Positions 33,238 to 39,726 of a stretch of DNA of 52,540 bases are shown piece after piece (positions within the stretch are counted from its first letter, which is position 1; every line of letters starts with the position of its first letter). The notes under the pieces were generated by a model, which saw only the letters and a program-made list of their open reading frames with translations, was not told the DNA's origin and did not search any database. The position numbers and the translations under genes are program-made. The DNA is from Bacilli bacterium (GTDB lineage Bacteria > Bacillota_I > Bacilli_A > RF39 > UBA660), in contig JAFWRK010000069.1 of the NCBI GenBank assembly GCA_017519965.1, positions 1 through 52,540 on the forward strand. The letters are read 5' to 3'.

Positions 33238-33297
33238 GAGGGAAAAATAAAAAGTCATGTTGGCGCATGACTTTCCCTCATAATAGGTAGTGCCTAT
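33238..33297. repeat. Two consecutive hairpins upstream of the DUF4417/EndoU cassette
   Basis: A long stem made of GAGGG/CCCTC outside and AAAGTCATG/CATGACTTT inside around TTGGCG (about 33238-33278), followed by TAATAGG-TAGTG-CCTATTA (about 33279-33298). A third hairpin, GATACAGCAA (33372-33381) / TTGCTGTGTC (33387-33396), lies 75 bases farther. The whole stretch 33131-33518 has no convincing gene. The structures look like the end of a transferred element or a structured leader RNA. Confidence 0.5.
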
Positions 33298-33484
33298 TAC
33301 AATATAACAATATAAGAATAAAATTTGGAAATGCTTTTAGGAACACTTGCTATCTTATTCTCTATTTTTATGATACAGCAAAAATATTGCTGTGTCAATG
33401 GCGTTTATAATAGCATAAGTAAATACATTAGTCAAGTTTATCAAGAAAGGAGGATAGTGTATTTATCTTGTTATATTGTAGGCA

Positions 33485-33510
33485 CTCCTATTAAATATTT
33501 TAAATAGGAG
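33485..33510 (+). promoter_or_regulatory. Hairpin that can hide the DUF4417 gene's ribosome binding site
   Basis: CTCCTATT (33485-33492) is an exact complement of AATAGGAG (33503-33510), which contains the GGAG site eight bases before ATG 33519. An eight-pair stem with a ten-base loop would block initiation. Confidence 0.5.
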
Positions 33511-33518
33511 ATGATTAA

Positions 33519-34202
33519 ATGGCAAAAGTTAAAAGTAAAATAGATGATGGATTTAATCCGGAACTTGTAGAAACAGCGTTTTTTGATGGTGAATTAGAAA
33601 TTCCAATTGTTAAAGATACCAATCCACCATTACCAACAAAGGTAATTCCTTTTAGTCAAAGGAATAAAAGTACTAATTATGATGAGTATATAGTTTTTTA
33701 TGAAAATGATCTTGAGTTTGGTGATGTATTAGTTAATCCGGATACCTATATAAAAGAATTTAAAAAGTTTAAAGGTATAATATCTTTGGACAATTCTGTT
33801 TATATAGATAGTCCGCTAACTGTACAGATGGGTAACATATATAAAAGTAGAGCTTTGGCTCATTATTTCCAAGAAAATGGTATAAATGTAATACCTAATT
33901 GTAGATGGGGAGATGAACGAAGTTATACTACGTCTGTATTACCTGAAAAATTTGCTTTTTTAGGAATACCTAAACATAGTATTGTATCAATAGGAACTTA
34001 TGGCTGCAATCAAGGAAAAAAAGAAAAGCATTACTTACGTGAAGGATTAAGAGCAATGCTTGATGAGATAGAACCAAGATGTGTAATTGTGTATGGATCT
34101 ATGCCATCAGTTGTTTTCGAAGAATTTAAGGAAAAAACTAATTTCATACAGTTTGATGATTGGACAACACAAAAGAGGAGAAAACATCATGGGAACAACT
34201 AA
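33519..34202 (+). CDS. DUF4417 family protein
   Basis: A 227-aa soluble protein of the DUF4417 family, found mostly on phages, plasmids and integrated elements of Firmicutes. Visible family elements are the beta strand and loop FHxNDLEFGD-like VFYENDLEFGDVLVNP, SLDNSVYIDSPLTVQMGNIYKSRALAHYF, INVIPNCRWGDERSY, and VSIGTYGCNQGKKEKHYLREGL. Function is unknown. It overlaps the EndoU-like gene by 14 bases. The gene uses more C and G in third positions (for example CCG, GCG, CGA) than its neighbours, which fits acquisition by transfer. Confidence 0.85.
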   Translation: MAKVKSKIDDGFNPELVETAFFDGELEIPIVKDTNPPLPTKVIPFSQRNKSTNYDEYIVFYENDLEFGDVLVNPDTYIKEFKKFKGIISLDNSVYIDSPLTVQMGNIYKSRALAHYFQENGINVIPNCRWGDERSYTTSVLPEKFAFLGIPKHSIVSIGTYGCNQGKKEKHYLREGLRAMLDEIEPRCVIVYGSMPSVVFEEFKEKTNFIQFDDWTTQKRRKHHGNN

Positions 34203-34680
34203 GTCAGGTAGATATTTAAACACAAAGGGAAGTGCTAGAACTGTTAGTGATTATGCATTAATTCATTCAAGCGAAGGAGCATTTGTTAAATCGATAAAAG
34301 AAAAAGAAGTATTTAGACTTGATAATGGTGGACATAGTCAGAAGGGATTAGAACTATTGAAAAAATTAAATATCGAGTATAATATTACTGATACTTATTC
34401 TAATGGAGTAAGAGTCGGTAATGTTCCTAATCACAAAAAGAAACTTAAACGTATTGGAAACAATCAATCATGGTTTCCTTCAACTTGGAATGACAAGGAT
34501 ATTCGAAAAGCGGGAGAACATGTAGCAGGTTTAAAGAGCAATAGAAAAGCTAAAAATGGTGAGACCATTTATGGCAATTATAAAGGTGTTAGAGTGGGTG
34601 TAATAAAAACAAATGGGATAATAGCTACGATATTTCCAGATTCTAATCAATATAAAACCATAAGGAGGAAAAGAAAATGA
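34189..34680 (+). CDS. EndoU-like nuclease toxin domain protein
   Basis: A 163-aa protein whose C-terminal two thirds read like a bacterial EndoU RNase: NGGHSQKGLE (candidate catalytic His), VRVGNVPNHKKKLKR (second His and Lys), NNQSWFPSTWNDKDIRKAGEHV, and the closing strands YKGVRVGVIKTNGIIATIFPD. Bacterial EndoU domains act mainly as toxins in polymorphic and contact-dependent systems, cutting tRNA or other RNA. The N-terminus has no signal peptide or secretion domain. ATG 34189 has an AGAGGAG site inside the end of the DUF4417 gene. Its stop shares ATGA with the next gene, a putative antidote. The domain call is from pattern memory and not from a search. Confidence 0.6.
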   Translation: MGTTKSGRYLNTKGSARTVSDYALIHSSEGAFVKSIKEKEVFRLDNGGHSQKGLELLKKLNIEYNITDTYSNGVRVGNVPNHKKKLKRIGNNQSWFPSTWNDKDIRKAGEHVAGLKSNRKAKNGETIYGNYKGVRVGVIKTNGIIATIFPDSNQYKTIRRKRK

Positions 34681-35006
34681 AATTTAAAGAAGAATTCAAA
34701 AAAGTAATTAAGGAAATAAGTGAACTAGATATTAACAATGATTTTGAACATGAGAAACTATGTAAAAAGGAATTAGAAATAGTTACTAAAGATATAAATG
34801 TTACAATTAATTACTTAAAAACGGAATGTACAGCAACTGAGTTTTCATGGTTGAGTGAAATATTTAGAGAGATAGTTGAAATATGTCCATCACAAGAATT
34901 TGTTGATGAACTATATAAACTAGCCGAGAAGTATCCTGAAGAGACAGAAAAATATAACGTTATGAATTTCATTAATGAGGCTGCAGGATACTTAGAAGAA
35001 AAATAA
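34677..35006 (+). CDS. Putative immunity protein for the EndoU-like toxin
   Basis: A 109-aa acidic, all-helical soluble protein with no recognised motif; landmarks are CTATEFSWLSEIFREIVEICPSQEFVDELYKLAEKYPEE. Its ATG overlaps the toxin stop (ATGA) with an AGGAGG site inside the toxin gene. Small size, acidity and tight coupling to a nuclease gene are the usual signs of an immunity protein; the role is inferred from this context alone. Confidence 0.6.
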   Translation: MKFKEEFKKVIKEISELDINNDFEHEKLCKKELEIVTKDINVTINYLKTECTATEFSWLSEIFREIVEICPSQEFVDELYKLAEKYPEETEKYNVMNFINEAAGYLEEK

Positions 35007-35010
35007 AAAA

Positions 35011-35035
35011 AGAATAGCGAAAGCTATTCTTTTTA
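35011..35035. terminator. Bidirectional terminator between the immunity gene and tRNA-His
   Basis: AGAATAGC (35011-35018), loop GAAA, GCTATTCT (35023-35030), with T on the + strand side and an A run giving T on the minus strand. It serves both converging units. Confidence 0.85.
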
Positions 35036-35044
35036 TGTTCCATC

Positions 35045-35121
35045 TGGGGCGTCATAAGAGAATCGAACTCTTGCATACTAGTGCCACAAACTAGCGTGTT
35101 AACCACTTCACCAATGGCGCC
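35045..35121 (-). tRNA. tRNA-His (anticodon GTG)
   Basis: The minus strand folds into a full cloverleaf: G-1, acceptor stem GCGCCAT with ATGACGC, D arm with GGTTAAC, anticodon stem CTAGT/ACTAG with loop TTGTGGC (anticodon GTG), T arm with GTTCGATTC, C73 and encoded CCA. G-1 opposite C73 is the His identity mark. One acceptor-stem pair (position 4-69) is a C-A mismatch. Mobile DNA often integrates at the 3' end of tRNA genes, and the DUF4417/EndoU cassette lies on that side. Confidence 0.95.
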
Positions 35122-35244
35122 ATTTCTAATTGACTTCTTTATTTTATAATAATTTCGTTTAAAAATCAAGAGCTTTTTATAAATTGGGCTATTATCTATA
35201 CATGATTATCATTGTTTCATAAATTAAAAAGAAGGGAGATTATT

Positions 35245-35631
35245 ATGAATAATAATTATATTTATAGAAACAATGTTAATCTATTTAGTCCAGAGAATGG
35301 ATACAACTTAGGTAATATGTTTCAAGATTTATATGATCAATATAAAGATTATAAACCTGTACAGTTAAAGGCTAGAAATGAGCAAGAGAGAAGTTACTTA
35401 GAATTATCTAGAATTTCTTTTGCAATGCATGAGATGAATCTATATTTAGATTTGCATCCAAATGATCAAAAAATTCAAAAACTATTTAATGATTATAGAA
35501 GAATGTTTGTTGAATTAGAAAAGAAATATGAAAATAAATATGGAGCTTTAACTACTTGTAGTGATTCTTTAGAAGAAATGCCTTTTAATTGGGCTACTAC
35601 TAGTTTTCCATGGGAGGGATTAGATGTTTAG
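35245..35631 (+). CDS. cotJB: CotJB-like protein
   Basis: A 128-aa soluble protein whose central part matches spore coat protein CotJB: LSRISFAMHEMNLYLDLHPNDQKIQ, then LFNDYRRMFVELEKKYENKYGALT and the Trp-rich end FPWEGLDV. CotJB forms a complex with CotJC and lies in the cotJ operon in Bacilli. A CotJA homolog is not encoded here; the N-terminal 40 residues are Asn/Tyr-rich. ATG 35245 has a GAAGGGAG site. It overlaps cotJC by eight bases. A possible TTGGGC-17-TATCAT promoter is at 35184-35212. Spore formation by the host cannot be concluded from this pair alone. Confidence 0.82.
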   Translation: MNNNYIYRNNVNLFSPENGYNLGNMFQDLYDQYKDYKPVQLKARNEQERSYLELSRISFAMHEMNLYLDLHPNDQKIQKLFNDYRRMFVELEKKYENKYGALTTCSDSLEEMPFNWATTSFPWEGLDV

Positions 35632-36346
35632 TTATCAAAAAAGATTGCAATATCCTGTAAATATAAAAAATAAGGATTTAAGAATGGCTAAATTATTAGT
35701 TACTCAATATGGTGGTTCTAATGGTGAATTAGCTGCAGCTTTAAGATATTTAAATCAAAGAGTTAGTATGCCTGATAATGTAGGTAGAGCTTTACTTACT
35801 GATATTGGTACTGAAGAATTAGGACATGTGGAAATGCTTCAAACTATGATATATCAACTTATTAAAGATGCAACTGTTGATGAATTAGAGGCAGCTGGTC
35901 TTTCTCCGCATTATGCTGAACATGCTAAAGGATTATTTCCAACAGATGCCAATGGAGTACCTTTTACAGCTTCATATTTTGCAACTACAGGTGATGCTTT
36001 AGCAGATATATCTGAAGATATGGCTGCTGAACAAAAAGCTAGAGCAGTTTATGAAAATTTAATTGATTTAACTGATGATCCTGATGTTATAGGTCCATTA
36101 TTATGGTTAAGACAAAGAGAGATAGTCCATTATGCTAGATTTAAAGAATTATTTGAATATTATCATAAAAAAATGAATGGAAAGAAAACAAAAAATATAA
36201 ATAATATGATTAATGATTATAATGATATGAATAATATTTTGGATATGAATAATATTAATACACCATCTAGCTTGGATATAACTAATGGATATTTAGATAA
36301 TATGAATTTAGATTTTACTAATATGATGATGAGAAGAATGTTTTAA
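35624..36346 (+). CDS. cotJC: CotJC/manganese catalase family protein
   Basis: A 240-aa ferritin-like four-helix protein of the non-haem manganese catalase family. Metal ligands are visible: Glu in NGELAAALRYLNQR, TDIGTEELGHVEM (Glu and His), DMAAEQKARAVYENL and LRQREIVHYARFKE (Glu and His), which together make the di-manganese site that breaks down hydrogen peroxide. The core matches CotJC up to about residue 190; then an Asn/Met-rich tail of about 50 residues is unusual. It is coupled to CotJB. Its last codons form the terminator stem. Confidence 0.92.
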   Translation: MFSYQKRLQYPVNIKNKDLRMAKLLVTQYGGSNGELAAALRYLNQRVSMPDNVGRALLTDIGTEELGHVEMLQTMIYQLIKDATVDELEAAGLSPHYAEHAKGLFPTDANGVPFTASYFATTGDALADISEDMAAEQKARAVYENLIDLTDDPDVIGPLLWLRQREIVHYARFKELFEYYHKKMNGKKTKNINNMINDYNDMNNILDMNNINTPSSLDITNGYLDNMNLDFTNMMMRRMF

Positions 36347-36359
36347 GCATTCTTTTTAT
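36334..36359 (+). terminator. Terminator after cotJC
   Basis: AAGAATG (36334-36340) with CATTCTT (36348-36354), then T-rich. The 5' arm is inside the gene. Confidence 0.75.
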
Positions 36360-36387
36360 TGACAAACATATGTTTGTTAGATATATT
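36359..36387 (+). promoter_or_regulatory. Promoter with a 16-bp perfect palindrome (LexA-box-like)
   Basis: TTGACA (36359-36364), 17 bases, TATATT (36382-36387). The spacer and -35 end are covered by ACAAACATATGTTTGT (36362-36377), a perfect palindrome. Its core resembles the Firmicute SOS box CGAAC-N4-GTTCG with A/T replacing the outer G/C, so LexA or another dimeric repressor could bind. Confidence 0.65.
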
Positions 36388-36403
36388 TATTATGGTGATA
36401 TAA

Positions 36404-37009
36404 ATGATAGATGGTTCATATAAAAATATAGATGAACAATTGAAATGTTTTAAAAAAATAATAAGAAAAAACAAAAAACTAATGAGTGTATTAAAAATAC
36501 TTGATGAATATTCTAAATCTAATCCTAATTTTTCTAATTATTATATAGGTGCTGGTAGTATCAATCAAACTGTTTTTAATTATCTTACTGGCAGAGATAT
36601 TAATTATGGAATAAAAGATTTTGATATAGTTTAATATGATGATGATTTATCATATGAAGCAGAAGATAAAATTATAAAAGACTTAGAGAAATTATTAGGA
36701 AATAAGAATATTTTATACGATATTAAAAATCAGGCTAGAGTTCATATTTGGTATAATAAAAAATATAACTCAAATAGAAAAAAATATATAAGTTGTGAAG
36801 ATGCTATATCTTCTTGGGGTGCTACTATTACTTGTGTAGGAGTAAGATTAGATAATAATAAAATGATAATATATTGTCCTTATGGATTAAATGATATTTT
36901 TACAATGACTGTGAGACCTATAAAAAAATATTTTACTAAAGAGCAATATGATGCTAGAGCAAGTAGATGGAAAGCTAAGTGGAATGAACTTAATATTATT
37001 GAATGGTAA
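36404..37009 (+). pseudogene. Nucleotidyltransferase family (COG3575/DUF925-like) gene interrupted by one stop codon
   Basis: The 202-codon frame runs from ATG 36404 to TAA 37007-37009 with a single internal TAA at 36632-36634. Before it lies the family motif YYIGAGSINQTVFNYLTGRD and IKDFDIV; after it, in the same frame, YDDDLSYEAEDKII, ARVHIWYNKKY, CEDAISSWGATITCVGVRL and DIFTMTVRPIKKYFTKEQYDAR, typical of the rest of the family. The stop falls in the acidic catalytic region, where the usual residue is aromatic (TAT or TAC to TAA). Everything else is intact, so it is a recent nonsense mutation, a sequencing error, or a read-through site. The product would be a soluble protein of unknown substrate. 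Confidence 0.85.
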
Positions 37010-37032
37010 CACTTCTTTACTTTAATTTTTTT

Positions 37033-37041
37033 TGATATAAT
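37033..37041 (+). promoter_or_regulatory. Extended -10 promoter of the 37059 gene
   Basis: TG-A-TATAAT preceded by a T run, 17 bases before ATG 37059. Confidence 0.65.
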
Positions 37042-37058
37042 AGATTTGAGGTGTTATT

Positions 37059-37907
37059 ATGAAGGTCTTAAGAAAGATTTTAGTTTTTATTTTAGGTTTT
37101 ATTTTATACAACTTAGTGTGTGCTTTAATACTTACTTTTGCATTAAAAGATATAGTGCAAACTGAAATGATTGGAGGAGTAGTAAGAGAAAATATTCTTC
37201 CAGCAATTACTGAATCGGAGGATGTTAGTTCTGAGGAAAAGGAACAAATACAAGCTTTATTAGAGGATGAAGGCGTAAATGAAGTAATAAATGAAGTAGT
37301 AGGTGATATCTTAAATACTTTTGGAGATGAAAATGCTACATTTGATCAAGAATCAATTGATAAAATATTTGATTATGTAATAGATAATAAAGAACAATTA
37401 GAAAAAGCAATAGGAAAAGAAATTGATACAAATGAAATAGAAAAATTTAGAGATAGTCAAGAATATAGTGAATTTACTGGTGAATTATCAAAGACATTAA
37501 ATGAAGCTGGTAGTTCTTTAGATTCTTCATCTAGAGCAGTTATTAGAACTTATAATTATATTGTTTCTGATAATTTTAAAATTGCTTTAGGAATTATTAT
37601 CTTTATAGATTTATTATTAATTATGTTAATTCAATGGTCATTATATAAATGGTTAGCAATATTAGGTAGAGCTCTTTATACAAGTGGTATTACTGTTATG
37701 CTTATGTACTTAGCTATTAAAGTATTTATTAATAAATTATTAGTTGAAAATGGTATTAATATAACAATAGATACTTCTAATATATTCCTTCTTGGAATTG
37801 GTTCTTTAATCTTAGGTATTATTTTAGTTATTATTTTTAAGATAATTAATAAGGCTATAATGAATAAAGAAAAATCTATAGAAGAACCTACTAAAGAGGG
37901 GGTATAG
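37059..37907 (+). CDS. Membrane protein, unknown function
   Basis: A 282-aa protein with one N-terminal helix (about residues 6-28), a long acidic extracytoplasmic loop (about 30-165, rich in Glu and Asp with helical pattern), and three more helices (about 172-195, 205-225 and 240-265). The cytoplasmic tail is short and charged. I do not recognise a family. GAGGTG precedes the ATG. The next gene begins two bases after the stop and is probably co-expressed. Confidence 0.75.
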   Translation: MKVLRKILVFILGFILYNLVCALILTFALKDIVQTEMIGGVVRENILPAITESEDVSSEEKEQIQALLEDEGVNEVINEVVGDILNTFGDENATFDQESIDKIFDYVIDNKEQLEKAIGKEIDTNEIEKFRDSQEYSEFTGELSKTLNEAGSSLDSSSRAVIRTYNYIVSDNFKIALGIIIFIDLLLIMLIQWSLYKWLAILGRALYTSGITVMLMYLAIKVFINKLLVENGINITIDTSNIFLLGIGSLILGIILVIIFKIINKAIMNKEKSIEEPTKEGV

Positions 37908-37909
37908 AT

Positions 37910-38161
37910 ATGAGTATGAGTGAAGAGGAATTAGAAAAGACAGGTATTTTAAAAGTAATGTTAAATAAAGCTGATTCTGATGAAGAAAGTACTTTACTTG
38001 AAAAAATCGAGATGTTTGAAGAAAGATTAGATTATTTAAATGTCGAAGAAGAGAAAAAAGAAAAATTGAAAGATTTAATTTCTAAAATAAAAGAAGAAGA
38101 GGATGAAAAAGTACAAGGATTTTTATTTAAAGAATTAGAAAAAATGGTGGAAGATGAGTAA
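37910..38161 (+). CDS. Small acidic coiled-coil protein
   Basis: An 83-aa highly charged protein, mostly Glu and Lys with regular Leu spacing (for example LLEKIEMFEERLDYLNVEEEKKEKLKDL, listed by features only), predicted as coiled coil throughout. It lacks any membrane segment. A GAGGGGG site in the end of the preceding gene supports coupling. Function unknown; it may bind the cytoplasmic face of the upstream membrane protein. Confidence 0.7.
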   Translation: MSMSEEELEKTGILKVMLNKADSDEESTLLEKIEMFEERLDYLNVEEEKKEKLKDLISKIKEEEDEKVQGFLFKELEKMVEDE

Positions 38162-38171
38162 TCTTCTTTTT
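38150..38171 (+). terminator. Terminator after the coiled-coil gene
   Basis: GAAGAT (38150-38155), loop GAGTA, ATCTTC (38161-38166), then T5. Confidence 0.7.
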
Positions 38172-38235
38172 CTATGTAAAAAATGTGTCTAATAAAAAAA
38201 TACTTTGCCGAAATCAATTATGAATCATATAATTA

Positions 38236-38244
38236 TGGTATAAT
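38236..38244 (+). promoter_or_regulatory. Extended -10 promoter of mscS
   Basis: TG-G-TATAAT, 28 bases before ATG 38273. It rules out the in-frame start at 38183. Confidence 0.65.
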
Positions 38245-38272
38245 ATATACTCGTAAAAAGAGGGGTGTTAGT

Positions 38273-39145
38273 ATGAAAATTTTTAATGATTTTTATTCAT
38301 ACTTAAGTAAAATTACATCTGTTGATAAGATATATTACTATCTAATTTTTAATACTATTATTTTATTTATTATTTTTATTGGTATTAGAAAATTAATTAG
38401 ATTTTTTGTTAGTAAAAGAACTAGTGGTAGAAAAGAATTTCTTCTTACTCAATCATTACTAATATTATCTAATATACTTGAAGTAATTTGTGTAGTCTTT
38501 ATTTGGGATGACTATATTAAAAGTCTTATGACTTTAATTAGTGTTATTACTGCTGCAATGACTATTGCTTTAAAAGATATTATATTAAATTTCTTTTGTG
38601 GTGTTTATATTAAGATAAAGAAACCATTTAAAGTAGAAGATAGAATAATAATTGATAATCTTAAGGGAGATGTAATGAACATTTCTACATTAGATTTTGA
38701 AATACTTGAAATTTCTAATGAAGATGCTCATGGACAATCTACTGGTGTAGTTATTTCTATACCTAATTCTTATGTTTTTTCTAAACCACTAAAAAATATT
38801 ACTAAAGGTTTTAAATATGTATGGGATGAAATTACAATAAAAGTTACTTTAGATTGTGATTTAGCTAAGAATAAACAAGAAATATATAAAATAGTTAATA
38901 ATATTGAAACTATTAAATCTATACCTAAAAAGATGAAAGATCAAGTAGATAGTTTAAATAATAGTAATAGAATTTATTTTAATCAATATAATCCAATTAT
39001 TTATACTAAGATTGTTGATGGCCATGTTGAATTAACTGTTAGATATTTGATGCATCCTAAGAAATCTAGATATATTGAGAGTGTTATATGGAATAAGATA
39101 TATACTTCATATAAAGAAGGTAATATTAATTTATTTGTAGGATAG
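38273..39145 (+). CDS. mscS: MscS family mechanosensitive channel
   Basis: Membrane channel that opens on hypo-osmotic stress. 290 aa with three hydrophobic segments (about 20-42, 62-84 and 92-112), the pore helix LISVITAAMTIALKDIILNFFCG, then the cytoplasmic beta-domain hallmark FKVEDRIIID and VVISIPNSYVFSKPLKNI. The C-terminal cage domain follows, with HVELTVRYLMHP. The pore helix keeps the Ala/Gly-type packing pattern only loosely. ATG 38273 has an AGAGGGG site. It is a single-gene unit. Confidence 0.9.
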   Translation: MKIFNDFYSYLSKITSVDKIYYYLIFNTIILFIIFIGIRKLIRFFVSKRTSGRKEFLLTQSLLILSNILEVICVVFIWDDYIKSLMTLISVITAAMTIALKDIILNFFCGVYIKIKKPFKVEDRIIIDNLKGDVMNISTLDFEILEISNEDAHGQSTGVVISIPNSYVFSKPLKNITKGFKYVWDEITIKVTLDCDLAKNKQEIYKIVNNIETIKSIPKKMKDQVDSLNNSNRIYFNQYNPIIYTKIVDGHVELTVRYLMHPKKSRYIESVIWNKIYTSYKEGNINLFVG

Positions 39146-39169
39146 AGATTAATTATTAATCTCTTTTTA
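39144..39169 (+). terminator. Terminator after mscS
   Basis: AGAGATTAA (39144-39152), loop TTA, TTAATCTCT (39156-39164) and T tail. Confidence 0.85.
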
Positions 39170-39218
39170 TTTGTATATTTTTTTTATAATAAAGTGTATA
39201 ATTATATTGGAGGGTATT

Positions 39219-39623
39219 ATGAAAAAAATAATAGTATTTTTACTTTGTATATGTGTATTATGTACTGGATGTTTTGCTTCTAAAAAAATTGAAGAGGATA
39301 AGGAAGAAACTATAGTTAAAGCAGAAAAAATATCATATACAAAATTAAATGATATAGTTAATAATTATAGTGACTATGTAAATGTTGATGTAGTTGATGT
39401 TAGAAGTGAAGAAGATTTTATGGATGGTCATATTATAGGAGCTATTAATATTCCGTTATCAGATTTAAGTGATATTATAATTGCTAATGATAGAGAAATA
39501 ATTGTTTATGCTGATACTAGTGCTAAATCTAGACAAGCTGCTAATGAACTAATTACTTTGGGATATTCTAATGTTAAATATATTACTGGTATAGATAATT
39601 GGCCTTATGATTTAGAAAAGTAA
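39219..39623 (+). CDS. Rhodanese-like lipoprotein lacking the catalytic cysteine
   Basis: A 134-aa exported protein with signal peptide and lipobox LCTGC (Cys17 of the mature-site region), a short charged linker, and a rhodanese fold: DVVDVRSEEDFMDGHIIGAINIPLSDL, then IIVYADTSAKSRQAANEL and GIDNWPYDLEK. The active-site loop, usually C-x-S-G-x-R-S, reads ADTSAKS, so the sulfur-accepting Cys is Ala and sulfur transfer is not expected. It may bind a ligand or protein instead. ATG 39219 with GGAGGG is used; an upstream start at 39171 lacks a ribosome binding site. It stands alone. Confidence 0.88.
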   Translation: MKKIIVFLLCICVLCTGCFASKKIEEDKEETIVKAEKISYTKLNDIVNNYSDYVNVDVVDVRSEEDFMDGHIIGAINIPLSDLSDIIIANDREIIVYADTSAKSRQAANELITLGYSNVKYITGIDNWPYDLEK

Positions 39624-39645
39624 AGAGAGTTAATCTCTTTTTTTA
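39622..39645 (+). terminator. Terminator after the rhodanese-like gene
   Basis: AAAGAGA (39622-39628) with TCTCTTT (39634-39640), T tail. Confidence 0.8.
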
Positions 39646-39654
39646 TTGTTTAAA

Positions 39655-39696
39655 TTAGCACTTTTGATTGACAAGTGCTAAAATTAGTGCTATAAG
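39655..39696 (+). promoter_or_regulatory. CIRCE operator and promoter of htpG
   Basis: TTAGCACTT (39655-39663), nine bases, AAGTGCTAA (39673-39681): a CIRCE element for HrcA, with the usual CTC/GAG inner ends changed to CTT/AAG. TTGACA (39668-39673) overlaps its right arm; 17 bases later TATAAG (39691-39696) has an extended TG. HrcA would block polymerase here until heat stress. Confidence 0.93.
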
Positions 39697-39726
39697 TAAT
39701 TTGATAGTTATTTAGGAGATGATTTT

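Noticed and set aside
33331..33507. Short hydrophobic open frame (about 58 codons) before the DUF4417 gene
   Set aside because: It has no ribosome binding site, contains a 10-bp RNA-like hairpin in its middle, and ends inside the hairpin over the next gene's ribosome binding site. It could be a tiny membrane toxin, but nothing supports that beyond an N-terminal hydrophobic stretch.
33060..35049. GGGGC shared between 33060-33064 and the 3' end of tRNA-His as flanking repeats of an integrated element
   Set aside because: Five bases is too short to be meaningful, and no integrase gene lies between. The cassette may still be acquired, but attachment sites are not shown.
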